Made by a program: the position numbers and the translations under genes. 64,000 nt of DNA, taken from positions 1,674,001 to 1,738,000 of the forward strand of contig JAUKUA010000007.1 in the NCBI GenBank assembly GCA_030549175.1, read 5' to 3'. A model generated the notes under the pieces. The model saw nothing but the letters and a program-made list of their open reading frames with translations. It ran no database searches and was not told the origin of the DNA. This DNA comes from Lasiosphaeris hirsuta (taxonomy: Eukaryota > Ascomycota > Sordariomycetes > Sordariales > Lasiosphaeriaceae). Shown here piece after piece: positions 12,835 to 23,453 of this stretch; within the stretch, counting starts at the first letter, position 1; the number at the start of each line of letters is the position of its first letter.

Positions 12835-13414
12835 GTTGTCGCGTTCTCGGGCCTGCCGTCGGGTGTCGTCGGTGTTTGGTGAGGGTCGAGGGCCTTTTCA
12901 AGGCGATCTTGAAAGGTTAGGTGGCCTTTTGCTGCCTGATCATGGGGTTGTTAGGTCTGGTGCCTGCGGGAAGAAGTGATTCTCGAGGGTGGCATGCATA
13001 CTTGCGATTACGTGTTTCCTTATGAGATTATGTGTAAGGGTTATGTGGTTCAGAGAGAAGGGATAATCTAGGTTGCGAGCTGCGGTAAGCAGTGGGGTTG
13101 CGCCCCGTTTCAAGCTGGCAGACAGGGACTACAAGAAATGATAGAATCTGGCTGACTTCAGCCCTAATGAAGGCGCATATTATGTAAACCCCGCAGTTTG
13201 CAGGTCTGGGGTATCCCTGACAACACCAATCCGGCCTTGGTGACACCCAAAACGCCACTATGACCGCCTGGTCTGGATCTTGCGACCCCTGTGACTGAGT
13301 TTCCTGTGTACCTGGTGGGGCAGTCACGGCAGTCTAAACCGCTCTGCAAGAACACCTCAACGACTGGGGAAACTTGGAACCTCTTGCGGCTCTCGGCTTG
13401 AGTGAACAACTACC
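12835..13414. promoter_or_regulatory. Divergent intergenic region between sec18 and the LENG1-like gene
   Basis: These 580 bp separate two opposite starts and must hold both promoters and leaders. No clear TATA box or other named motif was recognised. Confidence 0.55.
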
Positions 13415-14527
13415 ATGCCTCTGTAAGACTTTTTCGGAAACAATCCCATCTACCTGTCATCATAACTAATTATCTCTCTCAGCCATCTCCTCGGCAAAAA
13501 ATCATGGAACGTTTACAACGCCGACAACGTCGCCCGCGTGCGGCGCGACGAAGCGGCCGCTCGCGCTCGTGAAGAGGCGGAAGAGCAGCGCATGCAAGAG
13601 GTCGATGCAGAGCGCCGACTAGCTGTTCTACGTGGTGAAGCACCGCCCCCTCTCGAGGATGTTGCTCCTACTGAGGCGCACCCGACGGACCGTCGCACTG
13701 CCCGCGAGGGGAGCGTACGGAAGCGCAAGCGTGTGGGCGAGGATGACACCGACTTCGAGATGCGGGTGGCGCGAGAGCAGGCTGATGCTGGCGAGCGGGT
13801 ATCACGCGAACTCGCCGTTGCAACTACGAAGCCAGCCGCCGCGGCCACATCTTTGGTTGATGGCGCGGGGCACATCTCGCTTTTTGGCGAGGCTCAGGAG
13901 CTGGCTGCGAGGCGTACGGAAAAGAACGAGGAGGCGGAGAAGGAGAAGGCGAAAAAAAACCGCGAGCTAGCAGACCAGTACCAGATGCGGTTTGTCAACG
14001 CGGCGGGTAAGAATGGGTCAGGGTTAACCGACGGAGGGCCTTGGTATATTGCTGCAGACGGGGACGCATCGGCTGCCCTAGTGCCCTCCAAAGATGTATG
14101 GGGTAATGATGACCCCCGGAGAAAGGTGCGCGAGGCTGCGAGACTGGATGCCAGTGACCCCTTGGCCATGATGAAGAGGGGAGCCGCCAAAGTACGTGAA
14201 ATCGGTAAGGAGCGAAAACGAGATGCCGAGGAACGGGAAAAGGAACTCAAGACGTTGAGGGATGAAGGGAGGCGGAGGGAAAAGAAAAGGAGGCGCCGTG
14301 ATAACATCGGACGTAGCGATACCAGGGATCGGGAAAGGGCGAGTTCCCGGGCTAGACATGCTGAGGCTGAGGGGCGCGACCGCAATGATCACAAACGCCA
14401 CGATGAAGATAGGAATTTGTGCGATAAAGAGAAACACAGGGACGGGGAGGGACGACACCACCGGTCCCACAGGTCCAGCTATGACGCCGCAGATAGGCAC
14501 AGCAGACGCCATCGCCGGGATGATTGA
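13415..14527 (+). CDS. LENG1-like protein with N-terminal CIR_N domain
   Basis: Exon 1 is only 8 nt (13415-13422, ATG CCT CT). A 60 nt intron with a GTAAGA donor and a CTAAT branch-like site leads to exon 2 at 13483-14527. Together they encode 350 residues starting MPLHLLGKKSWNVYNADN, followed by VARVRRDEAAAREE-type helix. This is the CIR_N signature found in CBF1-interacting corepressor and in LENG1 (leukocyte receptor cluster member 1). The remainder is charged, with Arg/Lys/Glu coiled-coil stretches and an Arg/His/Asp-rich RD-repeat-like tail, typical of splicing-associated nuclear proteins. Family members co-purify with spliceosomes, so a nuclear RNA-processing role is inferred. The 8 nt first exon is supported because it restores the conserved N-terminus exactly. 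The gene ends 117 bp from the convergent calycin-like gene. Confidence 0.85.
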
Positions 14528-14644
14528 GCGCTGATTATTTTTCCAACGATACACGTGAACACACGATACCCACTATTATACATCTTCAAACATTAACTTC
14601 TAATATTGAGACTGCCTATCACGCTGTGTCTACCGGACCGGCCC

Positions 14645-15244
14645 TCAGCTCTCCTTCCACGGCAAGCTAACCTTGACAGGTAACATATCCTTTTCAACCA
14701 ACTCCACCACCCTCTTGGCCTCAAGCCCCTTCAGCGCCTGCAAAATCTCCCCTGCCGTCTCCTCACCAACCCCCTCCTTCCGATCCGTCAAGATATCCAA
14801 CCCCTCCTTGGTGAATGTCGTCGCCGCAAACCACGAAACCAGCCACCGCTCCACCTCGCCGTCGGGCCGCGTGCGCTCCCCCCACCCCAGAATCTCCCAG
14901 TGGCTCGTGACGAAAAAGAGCCATCCCTTGCCGCGCCAGCTCCACACGCTGCTGTTGCCTGCCGCCGCCGCCGTGTCGATGCCGGCCACGCTCTTGACCG
15001 AGCCGTTACCGCTGAGGTGCTCGTACTCGACAAGGTCGTCGACGCGCGGTAGGGAGGTCTTGGTCGGCTCTAGCGGCGTGTATGTGATGCGCACGTTGCG
15101 TGCTGAGCGCCACATGGAGAGGGTCGAGTGCGTCACACTCCAGGTACGGTTGAGCCATTCGAAAGGGGGGGAGGTGGAGGAGGTGGTGGTGGACGGCGTG
15201 TATTTGGTCGGGGAGCGCAGGGTAATGGGTGGATTGGTTGTCAT
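14645..15244 (-). CDS. Calycin-like conserved fungal protein
   Basis: A single exon encodes 199 residues. The ATG at 15244 is the only supportable start, because the frame upstream opens with GTG. The sequence starts MTTNPPITLRSPTKYTPS, has a Trp-rich centre (EWLNRTWSVTHSTLSMW, WSWRGKGWLFFVTSHWEILGW) and ends in an amphipathic helix rich in Glu/Val. From memory of fungal annotations it resembles proteins labelled calycin-like, i.e. a small beta-barrel that could bind a hydrophobic ligand. No signal peptide or membrane segment is visible, so it is probably cytosolic. It converges on the LENG1-like gene. The family assignment is tentative; the substrate is unknown. Confidence 0.7.
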   Translation of the reverse strand: MTTNPPITLRSPTKYTPSTTTSSTSPPFEWLNRTWSVTHSTLSMWRSARNVRITYTPLEPTKTSLPRVDDLVEYEHLSGNGSVKSVAGIDTAAAAGNSSVWSWRGKGWLFFVTSHWEILGWGERTRPDGEVERWLVSWFAATTFTKEGLDILTDRKEGVGEETAGEILQALKGLEAKRVVELVEKDMLPVKVSLPWKES

Positions 15245-16361
15245 GATTGTAGGTGATGATGTGAAGTTGGTTTGAGATGCCAGAAACACGGTTGTTTATT
15301 AAAATTCTCTTATTGCATAGGAGATGAGCTAAATTCCAACAGCGATTTTGTGGTTCAGGTATGAGTGGGTTTAGATTGAGAGTAGATGAGTGCGGTTGAT
15401 TTCGTCGCGACCCATGGGACGTTTCAAGGTTGGCCGATGAACTCCGTGCAAAAACCGTGCGGCAAGCGGGATCGTCTCGGGCCTGAGATTCTACCTTCTT
15501 TCCCAGTCAAGCCACTTCCTAACCTATGTCAACTCCTGCCTCATAACAGGGCCACTGAAAGAAGGGGCCGCACGATTTTTCCAACCGTTGCATTATAACG
15601 CAACCGCTAACATTACAGTCGCTGGAAAGTACAACTAAGCGGATATGGTGCAGCTAAGTGGTAGATTTCATAAGAGCACGAGGAAGAAAAGTATAAAAGG
15701 AGGGAAGAATAAGAAGACCTAGTTGGAATTGGGTGAAATGAATGTGTGCTTTTAGGAAATAGGTGTTACCACATGTATGTTCTCTATCCTCCATGCCTCC
15801 TTGCCTTGAGTGAACACTCACAATCTGACAGTGCGAAATGACATTGGTTGCGGGACAGGCATCGCAATGCTTACGTTGTAGGGATATCACATGATTTCGG
15901 TATATTGCGGCCTGTCATGTTGCACCAAGTTTCCAGAGACAGAAAATCATGCCGTGATTAAAAAATGACCAACGAGCGGGAGGGTGAAGCCGTCGAGATG
16001 TGAGAAGTGACGAAGGGGAAACCTGGGGTGCGGTGCGGGTTCGGTTCGGTTCGCGGTGGGAACCACCCGACAACTCACCTTTGCGCTGCGGCTAAGCGAG
16101 GGTCGCAGCGGCCCGCGGGACTGGAACCTCTCACCTCCAACGTCCAACTTCGGCGGTCTGTTCTGCGCCCCATTTTCGTGAATACCTCTGGCAGCCACTT
16201 GGTAGGTTTTCCTCACAAGTGACTCAAACTTGCTACTTCCCTGATACAGAAACTAATAAGCAGCAGGAAAAAAAAAAAATCAAAACTTTCATCAACCGAA
16301 ACCGGATTTTCAAGAGCCGCCTCACACCACTGCCCAGAACTTTCACTGCCCTCCCGCCACA
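15245..16361. other. Spacer of 1.1 kb
   Basis: Nothing recognisable lies between the two divergent starts at 15244 and 16362. An A-rich run at 16268-16279 lies about 90 bp ahead of the next ATG. Confidence 0.5.
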
Positions 16362-17042
16362 ATGTCCTCACCTAACTCCGCAGCTTCTCGCTCCCCCTCG
16401 CCAGAAGACCAGCCCGACGACGCCGCCGCCATGGCTACCATGTTGGGCTTCTCCACCTTTGGCATGCGCGACGCCGACCGCCCCGCCAAGAAGCGTCGCT
16501 TCCACGCGCACGCCGACGACGCCGTGGTCGCCGGCCTACCCAGCAACCAGCACCTGCCGCGCAAGCCGCCGGCGCCGATCTCGTCGGGGGTAAACCGCCT
16601 GCCGCTGCACCCCCGCGAGCCGGCGGTGGTGTCCGCTCCCCGGGATGGGGTCAAGGGCAAGGGGAAGGGGGCCGGGGGCAACGCCGATGAGATTGACCTA
16701 GACGATGATGATGACGTCGACGAGGGCGGAAGCGTCGCTGTGCAGCCCCAGGGCTTACAAGCGGCAAGCGCGTTACCGGCGCCGGCAGGCCCCGTTCTAG
16801 GATCCGAGTTCGAGAGCGCGCGAGGCGGCCGCGGGGGACTTGGTCGTGGAGGGCGCGGTGGGGGCGGGAGAGGAGGTTTCGGCCACGATCCCACCCGGCA
16901 GTGGTGGATCGACTACTACGACCCGAGTAGCAACGAGAACCCTTGGGATCGGCTTGAGCAGGCGCGAGGGCTTGAGCCTGTGGGCACGTGGCTGGCCGGC
17001 CGGCCGAGCGGGGGAAGAGGAGGACGTGTAATCACGGGCTGA
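16362..17042 (+). CDS. Conserved-looking hypothetical with RGG stretch and WWIDYYDPSSNENPW motif
   Basis: This is a single-exon frame of 226 residues with an in-context ATG. The N-terminal third carries MATMLGFSTFGMRDADR followed by the basic PAKKRRFHAHADD, which could act as a nuclear localisation signal. An acidic run (EIDLDDDDDVDEGG) and a Gly/Arg segment (about residues 150-175, repeated RGG/GGR) follow. The C-terminus has the aromatic segment QWWIDYYDPSSNENPWDRLE and GTWLAGRPSGGRGG. Blocks of this kind separated by low complexity suggest a short nuclear RNA-associated protein. I do not recognise a named family and assign no function. The strong codon-phase contrast between ordered and disordered blocks supports a real gene. 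Confidence 0.7.
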   Translation: MSSPNSAASRSPSPEDQPDDAAAMATMLGFSTFGMRDADRPAKKRRFHAHADDAVVAGLPSNQHLPRKPPAPISSGVNRLPLHPREPAVVSAPRDGVKGKGKGAGGNADEIDLDDDDDVDEGGSVAVQPQGLQAASALPAPAGPVLGSEFESARGGRGGLGRGGRGGGGRGGFGHDPTRQWWIDYYDPSSNENPWDRLEQARGLEPVGTWLAGRPSGGRGGRVITG

Positions 17043-18329
17043 GGCCCGCCTGGGATGGTATACGAAGTTGTTTGGGCAAGACTACGGTATATCAAATCTC
17101 AGGGGCACCAGCTTTGGAGCTCAGGATATCAGGACTTGACTGTTCCTGGTGGTACCAAGTCGGCTGGCTCTTCCTCTGCTTTTGGAGTCAAAGGAGATGT
17201 GGGTAGGGAAAGTCCCTGAACTCAGGGGTGTCACGTGATCCACTCAGGGGGTCGAGATGCAGCCCAGGCCTTGCGACTGCAGGTTGGGCATCATCACCTA
17301 TCACATGATTTACGCCAGCCCTGGAGGGAGCATGGTGTCCACGCGCTGTCTGGCGTGTCTGGGAGAGTGGCACGTATGGAACAGAGGCACTGTACACTTA
17401 TTCTGGACGGAGGACCCCGGGTCACGGGCAAGGCGGCAAATAAACAAGGTCTGCGCTCGATGTTACTACGGAACGGACATACGCCTTAGCTACACCCTAT
17501 GAAGCCGACCCGCCGAAAGACACCATACGCCCCATAAGCAATCTGAGCGAGAGAGCAACTGACTATCACCACACCCCAAAGAGACCCATGGTTCATTCTT
17601 ACCCTAACCGGTAATATTCCGAGACCCCCAAAGTGGAAAGGCTTGTACTCTGCCCATCTCTCGCCCGATCGAGACCGGTGTGACATCTCCCCCCCCCCCC
17701 CCCCCCCCCTCCCCCCTCCCCCGGCAACAAGCAGCAGCTCATGTGGCTGCTGCCGCCGCTGCCGAGCCCGCCTCCTTGGTACTGTGAATCCCAAGCCAGA
17801 GCGGGCTGGAAGATCCCCCAGGGGCCGCGGGCGAATGAAGCTAGTGTCCCTCCCCCTCGGGCCGCAGGCTACTGCAGCCCTGGCGCTTGCTCTGACGTTT
17901 CTCTGGGTGCAGGAAAATGGGCATGTACCTGTACTTTTAGTAAACGCTGGCTTTCCAGTGTCGCCTCATCCAATCATAAGTCGTAACGTCGTGAAACAGC
18001 CGCCCCGCGCGCCCAGCAACTGCCGCTGGTGTGGGAGGGGGTGTAAGATCGAAAACGCCGCCCGCTGCACGGCCGGATTCCCGTAAACTGGCAAAAGCAG
18101 CAAGGGGATTCGCGGCTATTTTGCCGCGCCACGTCTCAACTTCACCTCTTCTCCAAGGCTCTCGCTCTCGTCTTCCCCTTTTGTTTTTGAAAAACACTTA
18201 AAAATGATGAAAACGGGGTATGTACTCAGAATGCAACCGGTTGAAGATCCCGCCCAAAAGAAAACAACAGGCTCAAAGAATGTAAACCGAGAGAGCAGTT
18301 CGTAAAGCTGGAAAAGCGAGCGTTTGCTT
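17043..18329. other. Convergent spacer of 1.3 kb with a long C tract
   Basis: The spacer separates the 3' ends of the RGG hypothetical and the KXD1-like gene. It contains a run of about 21 C at 17689-17709, followed by further C runs. Short frames crossing it are low complexity and were not accepted. Confidence 0.55.
17689..17709. repeat. Homopolymer of 21 C followed by interrupted C runs
   Basis: This is read directly. It is the longest homopolymer in the window and continues as C runs broken by single T to about 17722. Confidence 0.9.
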
Positions 18330-19192
18330 TTAGTACGAATCCGGAGAAGGATACCGTGCCCGCGCTTTGTTATACTCCTTGGAGTGCTTCTTCGAGGCCT
18401 TGGACTTCAGGGATCTGTTTTCGTGGGGTTGTCAGCTCTGGTCTTTGTGGGCGTCTGATTCTGCGGCCCGCGCCTTCTCGCCTCACAAATTGCAAGGCTG
18501 ACACCTAGCAGGCTCCAGAATCGCACAACGGCTGTTGAGATTACTTACGTCACTTTCTTCTGAGTCCATTCGAGATCGTTGCGGACCTCACGGGCGTCTT
18601 CCAACCCCTGCGCAAAGCGCGCGCGGGACTTTGCAAGACGAGCCTGAGCCTTTGCCTGTAGTTCAAGCAGCTCGCGCTGCTTTGCGTTGAGGTGACCGGA
18701 TCTGCGATCTCCGTCAGCAGGATATTCTGGCAATCATTCCCTGTTCTTCGCGGGAATGCCCGCGAAGAATCGAGGCTGCTCGCAAACAAGGTCGCTCAAC
18801 CTGTGCGCAATAGAATCGGCTCAAGGAGAAACCCACGTCTGTGCCTGCTTGACCGTGCAGTTATCGAGCGGGATCGGGTTGAAGCTGTCCGCAAATCGAT
18901 TTTGCATGTACTCATTGAGGTCAATGCCGCTCGCAGAGCCAGTGCTGTCGTATTCCCCTTGGCTGCTCCCGGCATAGCTGGGCGTGCTCAAGGAGTAGTT
19001 GGAATTTCCGTACGAGACCATGCCGGATTCGGAGCTGAGCGAAGCATCCAAATCCTCAGGCGGCGACACCGAGTAGGTGCTCTCGCCGCTGGTGTAGTAG
19101 GTAGGGTACTGATATTGGTACTGGCCCTTGCCGGCAGGAATGGGGAGGGCATCAGAGGCGCCGTAATACTGGGTGGAGTAGGGTGACGACAT
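18330..19192 (-). CDS. kxd1: KXD1-like subunit of BLOC-1/BORC
   Basis: Three exons (19192-18837, 18701-18549, 18414-18330) join in frame to 197 residues. The first 90 or so residues are Tyr/Ser/Gln-rich and disordered. The C-terminal half is a coiled coil with LNAKQRELLELQAKAQARLA, then VRNDLEWTQKKVTSLKSK and KKHSKEY. The VRNDL position and the following basic helix line up with the K-x-D-L signature region of animal KXD1 (family knowledge, aligned by eye), with Arg replacing the first Lys. KXD1 belongs to the BLOC-1/BORC complexes that act on endosome and vacuole/lysosome positioning. Intron 1 contains a perfect 11 bp hairpin. A TATA box lies about 270 nt upstream. It could instead be another small coiled-coil protein, but the order of conserved blocks favours KXD1. 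Confidence 0.78.
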
Positions 19193-19456
19193 TATGGTTT
19201 TATGCAGAAGATGTGCAAGGGGATGGGTAGGGCTGTAGTTGGTTTGTGGGATGCTCAAGCACGGAGGACTTGTGTGCGTGTGTATGTGTGGTAGGTGTGT
19301 CGGCTAGGCAAACACCAGACTGAAGTATGGCTAAGAGGGCAAGTGGCTGGGGTTCTGAAGGCTTGGTTCGGAAAGCTTGGACGTGCTGTCTGAGGAGCAG
19401 AGAAAGTGATGAGAAAAGGAGAAGAAGTGTTTGAAGGAAGTCCGTCAAGGACGACC

Positions 19457-19465
19457 CCTTTTATA
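19457..19465 (-). promoter_or_regulatory. TATA box of the KXD1-like gene
   Basis: On the minus strand the sequence reads TATAAAAGG, about 265 nt ahead of the ATG at 19192. It is followed by a pyrimidine-rich leader (about 19445-19385) of the kind seen in well-expressed fungal genes. A canonical TATA is not common in this window, so this gene may be regulated more strongly than its neighbours. Confidence 0.6.
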
Positions 19466-20511
19466 CTTTTCGAGAGCTCTTCGGCCGGCGACCAGCCGAC
19501 ATCACGAGCCTGAGCAGGATAAGACATGGTGAAACTATTCGTTGAGACTCTCCATGACCCCGCTTGAAGCCGGGAAGAGATAGGATGTTGATCAAGATGA
19601 CAGTGGTAGTAGCGACGGGGGCTAGGTCCCAGAGTGATAGACCTCACATCCGCCCTCCCGCCGCGGGGATAGACCAACGAGAGGGACGAATTCTATGGCC
19701 GATGGGGTGATCCCTGGAGCAATTGACCAAGCAAGAAAGGCTCGGATTGGCCTGCAGACGAGTTTCGATTGATCAGAGAAAGAACAGCAAAAAAAGATGC
19801 ATATGCCGAGAGGCAACTATCACGGCTTGTATTGGTGGGACATGGTCTAGTGGAGGGGAACAGGGGGCAGAGAATCCGGCTGGAAGCTGGAACCGCGTCT
19901 GTAGGCGGCGGGGGCACGAAGTTCAGATACATCAAGGGGGCGAAAAGAAAACGCCGCGGGTAGAGATAGGGACCGGAGGCTCAACAACAAGGTCGAGATG
20001 GAAGCGCTGGGGAGGGGTGTGTGTAGCACACAGCTTGAGGAACAGAGACCGAGAGGGTACCGAAGGCACGAGCAGGGGCCCTGACTGGAGACCAGACTAA
20101 AAGATGGCGGGATGGGGGGATGGAAACGGCGTGTGACAGGCTGGCCGACGGTGGAGGTGAGAAACCGGCATCCAAGGACCATTGGGAAAACAGGCGGTCA
20201 TCAGATGTGCAACGGGCTGGATGGCAACAAGCGAAGGCCAGACACACAGAGAGAGCTGCACCAAAGGGCGGGCCGGAATAGGACCAGTGGACGGAGTACC
20301 GGAACCTTTGGGGGTCGGTGACGAACAAGCGTGCATGCTGACGCTAATCAGATGGCAAAAGAGGCGTTGGATTTGAGTGCTCGAAAACTGCCCTTTCGTT
20401 GGCTCGGAAAGAAAGGTCGCGGATGTCAAACAGATGTTGTAAAGCCGGGTTAGGCAGTGATGCATCTAGTCGGGCAATGTGTTGTCCAAAACGCCTGGGT
20501 GAACGCAATTA

Positions 20512-20531
20512 TTTTTTTTGGGGGGGGGGGG
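20512..20531. repeat. Homopolymer pair: 8 T followed by 12 G
   Basis: This is read directly. It sits in the 4.3 kb spacer. Confidence 0.85.
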
Positions 20532-23435
20532 AGGGGGTACTTCTCGTTCACACCACTGGCCTGTGCGTCTCTAGGCTGCACTGCTGGTTGCAAGACCGTT
20601 GAGATGATGAAATTTTAATCTTTCAACAATTCAAAATATTTCATTGGCTCAAAGGAGTAAGAGTCGATGTGTCTTGTGCGTCTCATTCGCTAGAAATCAA
20701 ATGGGTTGCCGGCGTGGGGAAGGATTGCAGAGCCTGGCCTTCCGACAGGACATCGCTTTGCCTAGAGCCATGAGTGCGTCTGAGCCGTGGTGGACGTGAG
20801 CCTCCCACGGAGAGCTTCTGCCCTGCAAGGCTCTGCATATCATCGTTGGGCGTGTACTGATGAGTTGTGTCGGTCAGCAGTATCGGAGCCGGCTGCCGGC
20901 TGCCGGCGGTTCGCGTCTCGAGTATCAGGATATGCGAGATTAAGACTTTGCTGTGGCAGTTGGCCCGTTCTGCCTGTTCAAACGGGCTGCAGAAGTCTCG
21001 GAATTTTCAGCTATGGCAGCTGTCAAGAGCACCACAGCGATCCAAAGTACCTTAAAGTACAGATCGACTGATCCAGGCAACCCGTGGGGAGCATGGGACG
21101 GGTGCCTTGGCCCCTTCGGTAGGCCGAGTTGAGAGAGGTGACATGTACGGCAGTCTCAAGTCATGTACGTCAAGGGAGGACGGGTGGCGTGGAGGCCACA
21201 CCAAATCCGAGGTTCGCCGGGACGAGTTGACGGCACAACACCCCGACGGTACTGACCGGTTTGACGCCCCGACCTGTCCATCGTCTCAATGGTGAGCCGT
21301 GCGATCTCCCGTGCTCCCACGCCTGGTAGTTACCAGAGTGACAAAAGCAGGAAGAGGGAATACCTTGCGGTGATGGACAGTCCCGCTGGGCTGAGTCTCC
21401 GAGGCAGGCCCAGCCTATGCTAGCAGCCATGCCCGCATGCTGCATTCCCAGACCGCAACAGCTTGGACGACCCAGACAAGGGGACGCTGAAGAAGGCGGG
21501 GAAGGGGCATGACTTGCGAGACATGCGAAGCAGAAGAGGCCGCCGCCCTCGTTCAACCAACAAGAAGCTCATAGTCCCAGGACGAGTGACCGTTCGACCA
21601 GTGATGAAGAGAGCCAACGAGCCGGACCCCGTTAGTATCGAACTAGCCCGCTGCTCCTCCCTTTCTGCATGGCTGACAAGGACTAGCCGGCCATGGCTGC
21701 CCATTCCCGCTCTGGGGTACCCCCAGTCGCAGCTGTGGGCATTGCGTCAGAGGGGCCGGCAGGGAAAGGCCGCTCAAAAGGAATGATCACCAACGCAGAA
21801 AAGCCTTGGGGGGACAGAGTTTGGCAGAGGCAGAGGGGGAGGGATGTGAGCTCGCTGTCTCAATGGAGACTGATGGGTCGTGGATGTGCAAACGGGGCAA
21901 TGCAGGCTCGGGCCAGCGAAAGAGACAACGCATCAAAGCCCTCCTGCACGTCCAGAGCATTTGCAGCACCGCATCCCCTCCATGATCGCTGGGTTCGAGA
22001 AGAAACGGGCGCGACAATAACGATGTGTGGGTACGGCGAAATGTAACATCAGGACCTAAGTGGAATTAGGAGATGCAGTCAAACCAGACTTGGGCTGCCG
22101 ATTGATGACTGGGCACGATTCTATAGGATGGAGGCGCCACAGCCGGGTCTCGATGGTGCCCTCTGAGAGGCCCATAAGAGGAACGTACATGAACGTACAG
22201 ATTCCCACTCCGCCCTAAGAGGTGGTGGAGAAGCTCGTGCGTCTCGAGTGTTGGCTGTCCCCATCTGGAGAAAAGGACGGAGGCAGGTTGTAGCGATGTA
22301 CCTGAATGAAAAGGAGATACCTACCGCCCAGGTCGACGACGTGTTTTCTTCAAGGACGACGTTACATGTGGGTGTGCCAATGTACAAAGCAGCGCGGTGC
22401 GAGATGACGGGCGTCCTGGCATGTTTTGGGGTTATGAGGCGGCGGGCCGTCGCTGTAGGTCTGTCTCTCTGGCCGCTAGCTGGCCGGCCGTCTGTCTGGT
22501 CCGCAATGGGTTGCATGAAGCGATTTCTGGCTGCTGTTTTGGAACGAATGCTCGCCAGATCGTTTCTTCGGCGAATAGGACTGCGAACCGTTGACAGCCC
22601 CGGTATTTCCAGGACCCATCCCTGCCTCCACATGGAAATTGTGAATTGAAAATTGTTCGTGGGACAGGAGAAGGACGTGAAGGGATAAATAATCCATGTT
22701 GCGCTCAGGTTCGGGTGCTGCAGGCAAAAGTTGTATTGGGAAGTCGGAGCCGGGAACCGGAGACACAGAAATCGTGGAATAAGGAAGGCGCGGGCTGCTT
22801 GCCTTTCCGTTCTCGAACACCTCAGGCCGCCCAAGTTCCTTTTTGACCCCAGCCTCTGCCCCCAGCCAAATGCAAGACATAAGATACCCTGTCGACCTGC
22901 TCTAGCCCGCTTGACAGACGCAGCCTGAGCAAGAGCCAACCGGCACCACCCATGTTTATCCCACTCAGCAGGTATTGCCCCTCTCAGCAAACTACTCATC
23001 GACCGCCGCGCATCGCCAGAATGATGACACCTTCGCCTCTGCATTCGTATATGAATCCGGGAAACAAGGCCAGCACGGGGTTTCCTTATCATCGCCTAGC
23101 TTGCGGGGTCAGGCCTTCGGTTGCTGCTCGAGGTGTTACACGTAACGCGCACTTGTTTGCGTGGGTGGGTGACACGAGAATTCTGACCAGTCGAGCCGAC
23201 AGCAGAAACATCGAGATTGTGTGGAAAGACGTATGTGAATTGAGATGGTGTCTAAGCATACTGGGCAGATATCCCTTCCCGCTCCGGGTCTGACATTGAC
23301 GACCTACACCCTGGGTGACCCGAAAGAAACGCCGTATCATGCACCGATAAACATACACATTAAGCCATGCCAGTCATGTCATTGCAATATTAGACTCTCC
23401 CTCACTCGTTCTCCTTCATGCCAAGGACATTACTT

Positions 23436-23450
23436 CCCCCCCCCCCCCCC
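23436..23450. repeat. Run of 15 C immediately downstream of the DGK1 stop
   Basis: On the DGK1 coding strand this is 15 G beginning 3 nt after the TAA stop at 23456-23454, so it is in the 3' UTR. Confidence 0.85.
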
Positions 23451-23453
23451 TTC

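Larger units (their letters stand above)
19193..23453. other. Spacer of 4.3 kb upstream of KXD1-like and downstream of DGK1
   Basis: No supportable gene was found. The first few hundred bases hold the KXD1-like promoter and leader. It also contains a T8-G12 tract at 20512-20531 and 15 C at 23436-23450. The longest frame (22121-23092, minus) has no coherent protein character and was rejected. Confidence 0.55.

Noticed and set aside
13894..14385. Antisense frame within the LENG1-like gene
   Set aside because: It is a Ser-rich mirror of the Arg/Lys/Glu codons on the plus strand.
22121..23092. Open frame of 323 codons on the minus strand
   Set aside because: The translation is Arg/Trp/Cys-scattered with no domain, repeat or helix pattern and no sensible neighbours. 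Long stop-free frames occur by chance in GC-rich spacers.
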